From assembly GCA_030740135.1 (NCBI GenBank), contig JASLXW010000051.1, positions 1-13,660 on the forward strand: 13,660 bases of DNA. The letters run 5' to 3'. The stretch is from Nitrospinota bacterium. Its GTDB lineage: Bacteria > UBA8248 > JACPRG01. Positions 1 through 7,413 of the stretch are shown piece after piece. The translations under genes and the position numbers were made by a program. A model generated the notes under the pieces. It worked only from the letters and a program-made list of their open reading frames with translations. It did no database searches and was not told where the DNA came from. The stretch's first letter is position 1. Each line of letters opens with the position of its first letter.

Positions 1-74
1 GCCAGCGGCCGACCCCCAAGACCCTCCAGGACGATCTTGGCCTTGGTTCTTCCGTCCCACTGTCTCCGCTTCAT
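1..74 (-). CDS. IS3-family transposase OrfA, N-terminal fragment (runs off window)
   Basis: Reading the minus strand from the ATG at 74 gives 24 codons beginning MKRRQWDGRTKAKIVLEG. This is the characteristic N-terminus of IS3-family OrfA proteins, the helix-turn-helix DNA-binding subunit that is normally fused to the OrfB integrase by frameshifting. The Shine-Dalgarno GGAGG (complement of 81-85) lies 6 nt upstream of the start. The rest of the gene lies beyond base 1, so integrity cannot be judged. Identification rests on recalled family sequence and only 24 residues, but the pattern is distinctive. The adjacent kinase gene is truncated on the side facing this element, consistent with insertion into it. 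Confidence 0.75.
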   Translation of the reverse strand, partial: MKRRQWDGRTKAKIVLEGLGGRPL

Positions 75-99
75 GGCTGACCTCCTCTCCCGGTCAGCC
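75..99 (-). repeat. Perfect 8-bp hairpin around the transposase ribosome binding site
   Basis: GGCTGACC at 75-82 pairs exactly with GGTCAGCC at 92-99 across a 9-nt loop. The hairpin directly abuts the transposase ATG, and the Shine-Dalgarno lies partly in the stem and partly in the loop. Many insertion sequences use such a structure to block transposase translation from transcripts that enter from outside. The base pairing is seen directly; the regulatory role is inferred from other insertion sequences. Confidence 0.6.
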
Positions 100-140
100 C
101 CAATTCCCCCTTATTTCAAACCCGCTCTTAATGGGGAGCA
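75..140 (-). mobile_element. Probable terminal segment of the IS3-family element
   Basis: Between the transposase start and the first kinase-like codons lie about 65 bases. Read on the minus strand, the segment could start at 140 with TGCTCCCCATTAAGAGCGGG. IS3-family inverted repeats normally begin with TG and are followed by a short leader to OrfA, so base 140 is a reasonable element boundary. Kinase-like reading resumes at about 147-180. The other end of the element is outside the window, so neither the inverted repeat nor a 3-4 bp target duplication can be confirmed. Confidence 0.4.
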
Positions 141-146
141 CTATGA

Positions 147-979
147 ATCCGCTCAAGACCCATCCTCTACCGGCACCGGGTCGCCACCCTCAGCATCCTT
201 CGAGATCTGACGGAGCGTAAACAGATCGAACAAAAGCTTCTTCAAGTCGAGCGGCTGAAGGTTCTCGGCGAGCTTGCCGCCGGAATCGCCCACGATGTGA
301 ACAACTCTTTGTTGCTCATTCTGGGATCGGTTGAACATGTCGAGGTTGAGACGGAGATCAATGTTATCGCCGAGGCCCTTCGGACGATTAAGACCGCGAC
401 CCTGGACGGAGCCGCGACGATCCGACGGATTCAGGACCTTGGCCGGCTGAAGGATGACGCCGATTTCGTCCTTCTCGATCTCAACGAGATCGTTTCGGAC
501 GCCAAAAACATCACCCGCGCAAAATGGGAAGAAGAGCCCAAAAACCGCGGCTTGACCGTCAAGGTTGCAAAGAACCTTGCCGATGAACCAATGATTCAGG
601 GAAATGCCTCGGATCTGCGGCAGGCCTTGATCAACCTGATCATCAACGCCGTCGACGCCATGCCCCAAGGTGGTGAAATCGAGCTTCGGACGGAAGTGAA
701 ATTGGAAAGCGTGAGGCTCTCCGTCCGGGATAGCGGGATGGGCGCCCCTCCCGAGATCAAAGAGAAGATTTTCGATCCCTTTTTCTCTACGAAAGGCGAG
801 CGGGTCTCGGCCTCAGCGCGGTCTACGGGATCATGACGAAGCACAGGGGCTCAGTGACGCTGGAATCGGACGAAGGGCGGGGGGCGGTCGTTCGCATGGA
901 ATTTCCCCTTGCCCGCGAGGCCGAACCGCCGGGGTTGAAAGATCGGTCATTGAAGCAGATCGCCGGCTCGCCGGAATGA
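147..979 (+). pseudogene. Sensor histidine kinase, truncated and frameshifted
   Basis: The reading frame opens after a TGA at 144-146 with no start codon or ribosome binding site. It begins in what looks like the end of a PAS domain (SILRDLTERKQ). It then shows a dimerisation/phosphoacceptor helix with the H box LAAGIAHDVNN (His codon 291-293), an N box (LINLIINAVDAMP), a G1 box (RDSGMG near 726-743) and an F box (IFDPFFSTKGER). At 801-804 the frame breaks. The continuation GLGLSAVYGIMTKHRGS, the G2 box and end of the ATPase domain, is one frame away and runs to TGA 977-979. The junction looks like a loss of about 7 bases from an expected ER-GTG-LGLS. Without an N-terminal sensor and with the ATP lid out of frame it should be inactive. 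A sequencing or assembly error is the alternative for the frameshift, but it would not explain the missing N-terminus. Confidence 0.8.
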
Positions 980-1019
980 CGGCGACGTTCGCCCCGCAAA
1001 CCCGAAAGCGCGCATTCCA

Positions 1020-2465
1020 TCAACCCGCCAGGTCTTTCGGCAGGTTCACCTCTCCCAGCGGCGGAAGCTCGTATTGGGCCCAATCCTCGCGGATTTTTTC
1101 GAGGTAGCGGCGGGGCGGGAAGGAGACGTCCGGGTAGGTCCATTTTTTCGTCGCGTCGATGAGCGCCTTGGCCCCCGTGGGGGGGGTGCCCGGCTCGTCG
1201 GATGAAGGGTCCAGCTCCAGCGCACCCATGTTCTCCAGGATCCGGATGTCCTTGTCAGGGCGCACCCGGTAGTTCATCACCCATTCGCGGATGAACGGGT
1301 CGCGGATGTCGATGTCGTCATCCACCACGACAATCCATTTGAAATAGCTCATCCCGCAGAATGCGAGGGCGCCCGTCATCAATTGCTCCACCTGACCCCG
1401 GTAGACTTTCCGAATGCTCATCCACAGGGCGGCCGCGCTGCCCCCCGCCTCCGGCATGTGCAAATCGACCAATCCCGCGATATTCAGCGTGGCGCTCAAG
1501 TGCCGGTGGACGGCGGTCTCCAGGAAGTGGCGCTTCAGCACGGTGCTTTCATTCGGGGGGAACTGGCTGATGAGGCCGACGAGGATGGGGTCGCGGCGGT
1601 GGGTGATGCATTGGACGTGAAACACGGGGCACTCCCGGTCTCCCGCCATGTATCCGGTGAACTCCCCGAAGGGTCCCTCGGGCTCGACCCTGTCCGTGGT
1701 GATCTCTCCCTCGGCGACGAACTCGGCGCTTGCGGGGACTTCCAGGTCCACGGTCTTGCATTTCACCAATTGGAGGGGCTCGCCACGAATGCCGCCGGCC
1801 ACGTTCAGCTCGTCCATTCCGAACCGGCCGGGCCCGACCAGGGTGATGACGGGATCCACGCCGCTGAAGAGCGCCGCCGGCATGGGCGCGCCCCGCGCCT
1901 TCCATTTGGCCCATTGCACGGCGCCGTACCGATCCGGGGCGGAGAACTGAATCCCCGTGGTTCTCGGCCCCTTGACCTGACAGCGGCGGACGCCGATGTC
2001 CCGGACCCCGGCCTCCGGGTCTTTGGTGACCCACAGGGGGGTCAGATAGGGGCCGCCGTCCTTTTCGGGGGTCCAGATGGGGGCGGGAAACCGCGTCAGG
2101 TCCGCATCGTCGCCCTGAAGAATCACCTCTTGACAGGGACCGGAATCCACCATCACGGGCGGGATGGGGTTTTGAATCCCCCGGTTGACCCGCTCGAAGA
2201 TCGCGCCCGGCTCCGGCGCCGTCTCAACAGCCACGCCGATCTGCCTGGAGGAAATGGCGGTGACACCCGTGACCATCCGTCCCTCCGGACAGTCTTTGAT
2301 GTTCCGAAAGCCTAGGCCGAAACGGGCCTCTTCCCGGTACCCTCTGAAAATCATCCGGGAGAGCGCTGAAATCTCCCATGCCGGGTCAACCTCGTTTTCC
2401 ACCCAGTGGAAAAGCCCTTCCTTTTCAAGGGCCTTCAAATAGGCTCGCAAATCCTCATAGGCCAA
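1020..2465 (-). CDS. UbiD-family prenylated-FMN (de)carboxylase
   Basis: The 481-residue protein has typical UbiD-family length. UbiD enzymes reversibly decarboxylate aromatic, heteroaromatic or unsaturated acids using prenyl-FMN made by UbiX; no ubiX is visible here. Landmarks are LVKCKTVDLEVPASAE (about 233-248), the catalytic block EGPFGEFTGY (263-272, with Glu263 and Glu268 matching the acidic pair of characterised members) and VVVDDDIDIRD (379-389). Arg161 matches the catalytic arginine of the family NxxxxR motif, but the Asn is Asp156. The metal-binding His a little downstream appears to be replaced by Asp178 in SAPDRYGA. The start is TTG, supported by AAAGGAG 8 nt upstream (2474-2480); no ATG fits as well. 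It is the last gene of the minus-strand run, 120 nt after the DUF5591 gene, and converges on the kinase pseudogene. Family assignment is secure; the substrate is unknown. Confidence 0.92.
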   Translation of the reverse strand: MAYEDLRAYLKALEKEGLFHWVENEVDPAWEISALSRMIFRGYREEARFGLGFRNIKDCPEGRMVTGVTAISSRQIGVAVETAPEPGAIFERVNRGIQNPIPPVMVDSGPCQEVILQGDDADLTRFPAPIWTPEKDGGPYLTPLWVTKDPEAGVRDIGVRRCQVKGPRTTGIQFSAPDRYGAVQWAKWKARGAPMPAALFSGVDPVITLVGPGRFGMDELNVAGGIRGEPLQLVKCKTVDLEVPASAEFVAEGEITTDRVEPEGPFGEFTGYMAGDRECPVFHVQCITHRRDPILVGLISQFPPNESTVLKRHFLETAVHRHLSATLNIAGLVDLHMPEAGGSAAALWMSIRKVYRGQVEQLMTGALAFCGMSYFKWIVVVDDDIDIRDPFIREWVMNYRVRPDKDIRILENMGALELDPSSDEPGTPPTGAKALIDATKKWTYPDVSFPPRRYLEKIREDWAQYELPPLGEVNLPKDLAG

Positions 2466-2467
2466 TG

Positions 2468-2480
2468 GGAGATCTCCTTT
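2468..2480 (-). promoter_or_regulatory. Ribosome binding site fixing the TTG start of the UbiD gene, inside a palindrome
   Basis: The minus strand reads AAAGGAG (2480-2474), then 8 nt, then the TTG start codon at 2465. The 10-bp perfect palindrome GGAGATCTCC (2468-2477) overlaps it. The spacing and sequence make this the decisive evidence for the non-ATG start. Whether the palindrome has any function is unknown. Confidence 0.6.
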
Positions 2481-2536
2481 GGTGACTGGGTTCGTCTGGT
2501 CCCATCCCGGTCGCCCGATTCACCCCTCCCCCGCCT

Positions 2537-2573
2537 CCCCCCCGGGTCGTCCGCCGGGACCCGGACCGGGGGG
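2537..2573 (-). other. G/C-run hairpin in the DUF5591-ubiD gap
   Basis: The 120-nt gap between the DUF5591 stop and the UbiD start holds runs of C and G that can fold into a strong imperfect hairpin: CCCCCCCGGGTC at 2537-2548 against GACCCGGACCGGGGGG at 2558-2573. No T-tract follows on either strand, so it is not a canonical intrinsic terminator. It might attenuate transcription or act as an mRNA processing barrier between the two genes, or be mere GC-rich spacer. Confidence 0.3.
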
Positions 2574-2585
2574 TGTCACATTCCG

Positions 2586-3605
2586 TCACGCGATCCGCCG
2601 TTTCAGAATTTCGAGAACCTCCGGGAGCATAAGGGGAGTACCGCCGCCGCCGCCCCTTGCGAAGTGCGCGCGCACTTTCGCCTCCCCGCCGGAGGCGCCC
2701 GATCTCTCGAGCCGCCCGGCCAGACGGGCGCGGGCCTCCGTGAAGCCCTCCGCCTTCGGCAGAACCTCGACCAGCCCCGGTCCGAGATCGTTGACGCCGA
2801 TCAAATCCATCCTTTTGCCCCGGACCTTTCGGAAAATGGGCAACCCGCCCGCCCGCTTTTCATCCCGGCTCGCCAGGAAGCTGCGGTGCGTCAGCTTGGG
2901 GCTGACGTAAGCGACGATGCCGGCATAACGGGAGCGAAGCCGGACAAGGGTTCGCGTCAGGATCTCCACGAGAACGTTGTGATACGTTACATACGCCTCC
3001 CGCTCGTTGTTCCCCCAGGCGTAGCCGGTCTTTCCCCATTCAGCCGTCGAATCTTTCCTCCATAGACAAACGGCGTTCCGGCGATGCTCGAACAGCCCCG
3101 GGTCGTCGTACCGCGACACGGGCGAAAGCCCACCTTTGAAGTAATAGAGGTATTCGTAAGGAACGAGGCCCATCGGCTCGGAGATGACCATCCGATGGAC
3201 ATGCCGGGCTCCCTTCCGCAGGGGCGAGATCTCCAGGAGCGCCTCCGGGATCTCATCGGAGGGACGCAGGCCCGCCGGGCGGCGCGAGCGGTGCGTGGGC
3301 TTGAACCCCAGCGTATCCAGCAAACGGTTGATCGCCTGATGCTCCGCGCTGAGGTGATAGGGTTTCGTTCGGGTGCAGGGGAGAATGAGCATCGTCGCCT
3401 TTCCGGAAAAGCGGGGCGGGCGGTAGCGCTTCAGCATATGATCGTGAAAGGGCTTGACGATCGGATGGTTTAGGGATTCAAGATTCTCTTGCGGACAATA
3501 AAAGGTCAGCCGCTCATCGAGCGTATAAGGAGGGACGGTCTTATGGCTGGAAACCCGAATCCGTTCCGTCCGGCTGAGGCTGCCGAGATTCTTTTTCCGA
3601 TCCAT
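2586..3605 (-). CDS. DUF5591-domain protein (archaeosine-synthase-related fold)
   Basis: The protein has 339 residues. Its central part shows NHPIVKPFHDHMLKRYRPP (46-64), then LILPCTRTKPYHLSAEH (73-89) and VISEPMGLVPYEY (140-152). This order (position for RYRPP, PC(S/T)xxKPY, then a SxPxGLVPxE strand) matches the DUF5591 domain found in archaeosine synthase/TGT-like proteins and in stand-alone bacterial proteins of unknown role. I see no zinc-binding TGT motifs or PUA domain, so this is not a tRNA transglycosylase. The C-terminus contains a Gly/Ala/Arg-rich stretch (about 305-325). The start is ATG 3605, with only a weak purine-rich GAGAAGAAG upstream. It sits 49 nt after the molybdenum hydroxylase gene in the same direction, an unexpected partner for catabolic enzymes. 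The domain call is from motif memory; function is unknown. Confidence 0.65.
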   Translation of the reverse strand: MDRKKNLGSLSRTERIRVSSHKTVPPYTLDERLTFYCPQENLESLNHPIVKPFHDHMLKRYRPPRFSGKATMLILPCTRTKPYHLSAEHQAINRLLDTLGFKPTHRSRRPAGLRPSDEIPEALLEISPLRKGARHVHRMVISEPMGLVPYEYLYYFKGGLSPVSRYDDPGLFEHRRNAVCLWRKDSTAEWGKTGYAWGNNEREAYVTYHNVLVEILTRTLVRLRSRYAGIVAYVSPKLTHRSFLASRDEKRAGGLPIFRKVRGKRMDLIGVNDLGPGLVEVLPKAEGFTEARARLAGRLERSGASGGEAKVRAHFARGGGGGTPLMLPEVLEILKRRIA

Positions 3606-3654
3606 AATCGATTTCGACGTCTTCTTCTCGGGAGATCACCGGCTCCAGAGGAGG

Positions 3655-5964
3655 TCAGCCGTCCCCTCTCCTTTCGCTGATTGCTTGGAGCACCCTTTCG
3701 GGCGTGATGGGCAAATCCCTGATTCTGACGCCGATCGCATCGAAGACGGCGTTGGCGATGGCGGGCGCCGTCGTGAGAGCGGCGGACTCGGCTACGCTCT
3801 TGACGCCGATTCCCGAGGGATCCACGCTGTCGGCGAACTCCACCCGGGAACCCGGAACATCCAGCATGCTGGGGATCTTGTAATCCGCCATCTGCCCGTT
3901 GACGATGACCCCGGAGCGGGTGTCGATGACCAGATGCTCGGTCAGGGCGAGGCCGACCCCCTGAGCGAAGGCGCCCGTGACCTGACCCGCCGCGCCGAGG
4001 GGATGCACGACCCGGCCGATGTCGTGGACGTTCGCCATATCCAGAACCTCGACCACTCCCGTCTCCACGTCCACGCCGACCTTGACGCATTGCACGCCGA
4101 AGGGCGGGGGATTGCCCGGAGGCGTCGAGCTGGCGGAGCCGATGATCGTCCTCATCTCCTCGTAGTGGGAGTGGGCGGCCACTTTCTGGAGGTCCAGGCG
4201 TCGATCCCCGTCCCGTGTCGTCACCACGCCGTCCCCGAGGGTCAGCTCCTCCGGCGGCGCGCCGAGCATCCGCCCGGCGGTCTCGAGCAGCTGCGCCTTG
4301 GCGTCCAGCGCCGCCTGGTGAGCCGCGTATCCGGAGACGTACGTGATGCGGCTGGCGTGGGTCGCCACGTCGAACGGCGCCGTGTCCGTGTCCGAAGGCG
4401 CGACGATGACGTTGGCGATCGGAACGCCCAGCCCGTCCGCGACGATTTGCGCCAGGACCGTGCTCTGTCCGGCGCCCTGCTCGATCGAGGCGGAAATCAG
4501 GTGCACCGTCCCGTCCTCGCTCACCTTCACGACGGCCCCCGAGTACTCGAGGATCTTCTCGGGCCGATCCTCCGCGCCATGAACCCCCGTGTTGCGCATG
4601 TTGCTGAACGAGACCCCGATGCCGATCTTCACGGCGGGATCGGAGGATTTGCGGGGGTCGGGATCGTCCCACCCGATCAGCTCGCGGGCGCGCGCCGCGC
4701 ACGCCGGCAGGGCGCAGGACTCGACCTTGAAGCCCGACAGGGGCGATACGTCTCCGACCCTGTATGCGTTCTTCAGCCGGAGCTCGAACTCATCCAGCCC
4801 CAGCTCCGCCGCGATCCGGCTCATGTGGCACTCGATGGCGAAGTTGGTCTGCACGCCCCCGTATCCGCGCATCGCCCCCGACGCGAAGACGTTTGTGTAG
4901 ACCGTGTAACCCTCGAAAAGATAATTGGGGGTGTTGTAGGCCCCCATGAAGATCATCCCGCCCACGAGAACCACGGAGGGACCGTGATTGGCGGATGAGC
5001 CGCATTCCATCCAGGCCTTCATGTGGCGCGCCGTGATTGCGCCGTCGGCCTTCAGCGCCGTCTTGAGCCAGATCTTCGTCGGATGGCGCGCCGTGGCGTA
5101 GAATTCCTCCTCCCGCGTGTACTCGATCCGGACGGGCCCTTCCGCCCGGATCGCGAGGAGGGCGCAGATCACCTCGTTCTCGGCGAGATCCAACCCCCTG
5201 CCGAAGGCGCCCCCCAGCGTTGGGCGGATGACGCGGATCCGGCTCGGACGCATGCCGAGCGCCGCCGCGAGACAAGAGCGAAGGCCGAAGATGGATTGGG
5301 TTGTCGAGAGGATCGCCAGCCGCCCGCCCGTCTCCGGCCAGCAGAGCGCGACGTGGGACTCCAGGGCGGCTTGGTTGATCCGCTGCGTGGCGTATTCGTC
5401 CTCGAAGACGTGGTCCGCGTCCGCAAAACCTTCTTCGAGTGTCCCCCGGCGAAGCGTGATCGGCTCGTCGGCGTCGCGCCAGCCGAAGGCGACGTTGCCT
5501 TCCCCTCCCGCGCGGACCACGGGCGCGTCCGGCCGGAGCGCGCTTTCCATGTCGAACACGCCGGGCGCCTCTTCGTACTCCACATCGATGAGCGACATCG
5601 CTTCTTCGGCTTGGTCTTCCGTCTCCGCGGCCACGGCGGCGATGGGCTGGCCGATGTGGCGGATCTCCGAGTCGAAAACGACTTCGTCCTTGACCAACAG
5701 ATCTGTCGTCGGATTCGATTGGTTGTAGATGGGGTTGTAGGCGTGCTTCTCCGCGTCGCCGATTCCGATGACCGCGCGGACTCCCCGGACGCCCCGGGCC
5801 CGATCCAGGTTCAGGCCCTTGATCCGGGCATGGGCGACCGAACTTCGGCGAATCTTGCCCGCCAGGGCGTCCGCCGGCATATGATCAATGACGTAGCGCA
5901 GCTTTCCCGTCGCCTTGGCGGTGCCGTCAATACGCGGCAGGGGCTGCCCAATGGCGCTTTTCAT
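3655..5964 (-). CDS. Molybdenum hydroxylase large subunit (xanthine dehydrogenase / aldehyde oxidase family)
   Basis: The 769-residue protein matches the molybdopterin-cytosine-dinucleotide or molybdopterin-binding large subunit of the xanthine dehydrogenase family, which hydroxylates N-heterocycles, aldehydes or acyl-CoAs using water. An a/b-hammerhead domain (about 16-135, PRIDGTAKATGKLRY to DVEYEE) precedes the cofactor domain. The cofactor domain has TTQ (about 222), GGAFG (about 252), AMRGYG (about 365), EQGAGQ (about 496) and the catalytic-Glu block GVKSVAESA (about 721-729). AMRGYG is nearer to xanthine dehydrogenase and 4-hydroxybenzoyl-CoA-reductase types than to the CoxL AYxCSFR loop. 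The catalytic block is usually GVKGxGE. No signal peptide is seen, so it is likely cytoplasmic. ATG 5964 is preferred over TTG 5967, since AGGAG is 8 nt upstream of the ATG. No iron-sulfur or FAD subunit gene is adjacent, which is unusual. Confidence 0.93.
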   Translation of the reverse strand: MKSAIGQPLPRIDGTAKATGKLRYVIDHMPADALAGKIRRSSVAHARIKGLNLDRARGVRGVRAVIGIGDAEKHAYNPIYNQSNPTTDLLVKDEVVFDSEIRHIGQPIAAVAAETEDQAEEAMSLIDVEYEEAPGVFDMESALRPDAPVVRAGGEGNVAFGWRDADEPITLRRGTLEEGFADADHVFEDEYATQRINQAALESHVALCWPETGGRLAILSTTQSIFGLRSCLAAALGMRPSRIRVIRPTLGGAFGRGLDLAENEVICALLAIRAEGPVRIEYTREEEFYATARHPTKIWLKTALKADGAITARHMKAWMECGSSANHGPSVVLVGGMIFMGAYNTPNYLFEGYTVYTNVFASGAMRGYGGVQTNFAIECHMSRIAAELGLDEFELRLKNAYRVGDVSPLSGFKVESCALPACAARARELIGWDDPDPRKSSDPAVKIGIGVSFSNMRNTGVHGAEDRPEKILEYSGAVVKVSEDGTVHLISASIEQGAGQSTVLAQIVADGLGVPIANVIVAPSDTDTAPFDVATHASRITYVSGYAAHQAALDAKAQLLETAGRMLGAPPEELTLGDGVVTTRDGDRRLDLQKVAAHSHYEEMRTIIGSASSTPPGNPPPFGVQCVKVGVDVETGVVEVLDMANVHDIGRVVHPLGAAGQVTGAFAQGVGLALTEHLVIDTRSGVIVNGQMADYKIPSMLDVPGSRVEFADSVDPSGIGVKSVAESAALTTAPAIANAVFDAIGVRIRDLPITPERVLQAISERRGDG

Positions 5965-6003
5965 CAACCGCTCTCCTTCATCCGTGCGACCGGAGGGGCC
6001 CCT

Positions 6004-7383
6004 TCAAAGTCGCGGGTCCGGGGCCACACATCTGCCGACAAGATCACGCGTCCGGATCCCCTCCATCTCTTCCAGCGCCTGGATGACGGATTTCGCCCTT
6101 TCCGCTCCCAACACCGGCTCCGCAAGCGAGCGGAACTTGTCCTCGATGTCCTCTCTCGAAAGCGGATTTTGCGGAATCCCCCGGGCGGCCTCGACCTTCT
6201 GTTCCAGAGTCCGGCCGTCCCGGGTTGTGAGGACGGCGCGGGACTGGTACACCTCCAGACGGGGATCGGCCGTGGCGCGCACCGCCTCCATGACGCGCCG
6301 GATGTCCGGCCGTTTGACCATCTCGTCCGTGAACTGACCGGCGCCCGCCGCGTCTTCGATAAGCCCCAGGGCGGCGCAGAACCGGATCGAGAACTTCCCG
6401 TCCACCCCCGTCCGCGGATCGGTCTTGTTGGTCAGCTCGAAGACCAGCGGATGGACGAACAACTGGATCTCCCGGACCTCGTCCGCGGCGTTCCCATCGA
6501 TGGATGACCTCAGCGCCCGCATAGCGTCAATCGTGGAATGCGTGACGATCCCGCAGGCGTAGGGCTTGAGACCGTTTTCGAATATCTCCCAGCGCTTCCC
6601 CAGTCCCTCGGAAAGGTCGGCGGGGGTGGCCCCTTCGGTCATGACGTGAAACATTCCTCTGCGGCCCTCGAGGCCTCCATGGGCCGAGGTGTAGCCCCGC
6701 CGGGCCAGAAGGGCCGAGAGGATCCCGTCCGAAGCCGCCTTGCCGACGTGGAGGGATTTGGCCATCGATCCGAACTGCTCCCGGTGTCCGGCCGCCTGCG
6801 TGGCCGCCAGGCTGAGGGCGTGGCGCATCTGCCCGGCGTCCAGGCCGAGAAGGCGTCCCGCCGCCGCCGCCGCGCCCACGACGCCCGCCGTGCCCGTGAT
6901 GTGCCAGCCCCGGTCGTAGTGGTCCGGGAACAGAACGAGGCTCACGCGGGAGGCGACCTCGACCCCGGCGACAAACGCCGTGATCAACTCCGGCAGAGAC
7001 ACGTCGAGCCACTCACCCACCGGCAGGACGGCGGACAGAATGGGGGGGCTGGGGTGGAGGATGGTGGCCATGTGGGTGTCGTCGTAATCCAGGACGTGCG
7101 ACAGAACGCCGTCCACCAGCGCGGTTCCGCGGGTGGGCAGCGCTGCGCCGTAACCCAAGACCCGACTCTGGGGTTCTCCCCCCTGTTCCCTTGCGACCTC
7201 TAGGGCGATTTCCGCGGCGGGATCACCGCAGGCGCCGAGGGCGACGCCGAGGGCGTTCAACAGACACCTGCGCCCCTGCAGGGAAACCTCCGGCGGCAGG
7301 GCGTCGAAGCGCAGGCCCGCAGCGAATCGGATCAGGTCTTCCGCGGCCTGCGCCCCCGGCGTTTCCAGGGTCTCGTTTGACAT
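6004..7383 (-). CDS. MmgE/PrpD-family protein
   Basis: The 459-residue protein is typical in length for the MmgE/PrpD family, which includes 2-methylcitrate dehydratase, cis-aconitate decarboxylase and iminodisuccinate epimerase. Family active-site positions are all present: HVLDYDDTH (96-104) followed by HPS (110-112), GWHITGTAG (159-167), SMAKSLHVGKAASDG (206-220) and KPYACGIVTH (273-282). It is therefore probably an active lyase or epimerase acting on a small carboxylic acid. Neighbours give no methylcitrate-cycle genes, so the propionate role is unlikely. The start ATG has GGGAGGAAG upstream, with the GGAGG core 11 nt away. It follows the DUF1116 gene by 30 nt and precedes the molybdenum hydroxylase by 39 nt, consistent with co-transcription. 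The exact substrate cannot be inferred. Confidence 0.93.
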   Translation of the reverse strand: MSNETLETPGAQAAEDLIRFAAGLRFDALPPEVSLQGRRCLLNALGVALGACGDPAAEIALEVAREQGGEPQSRVLGYGAALPTRGTALVDGVLSHVLDYDDTHMATILHPSPPILSAVLPVGEWLDVSLPELITAFVAGVEVASRVSLVLFPDHYDRGWHITGTAGVVGAAAAAGRLLGLDAGQMRHALSLAATQAAGHREQFGSMAKSLHVGKAASDGILSALLARRGYTSAHGGLEGRRGMFHVMTEGATPADLSEGLGKRWEIFENGLKPYACGIVTHSTIDAMRALRSSIDGNAADEVREIQLFVHPLVFELTNKTDPRTGVDGKFSIRFCAALGLIEDAAGAGQFTDEMVKRPDIRRVMEAVRATADPRLEVYQSRAVLTTRDGRTLEQKVEAARGIPQNPLSREDIEDKFRSLAEPVLGAERAKSVIQALEEMEGIRTRDLVGRCVAPDPRL

Positions 7384-7413
7384 GGACCGGACTTCCTCCC
7401 TTCTTCCCCCCGC

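Noticed and set aside
143..219. Short plus-strand frame beginning ATG 143
   Set aside because: It ends after about 25 codons and is out of frame with the kinase sequence; no ribosome binding site.
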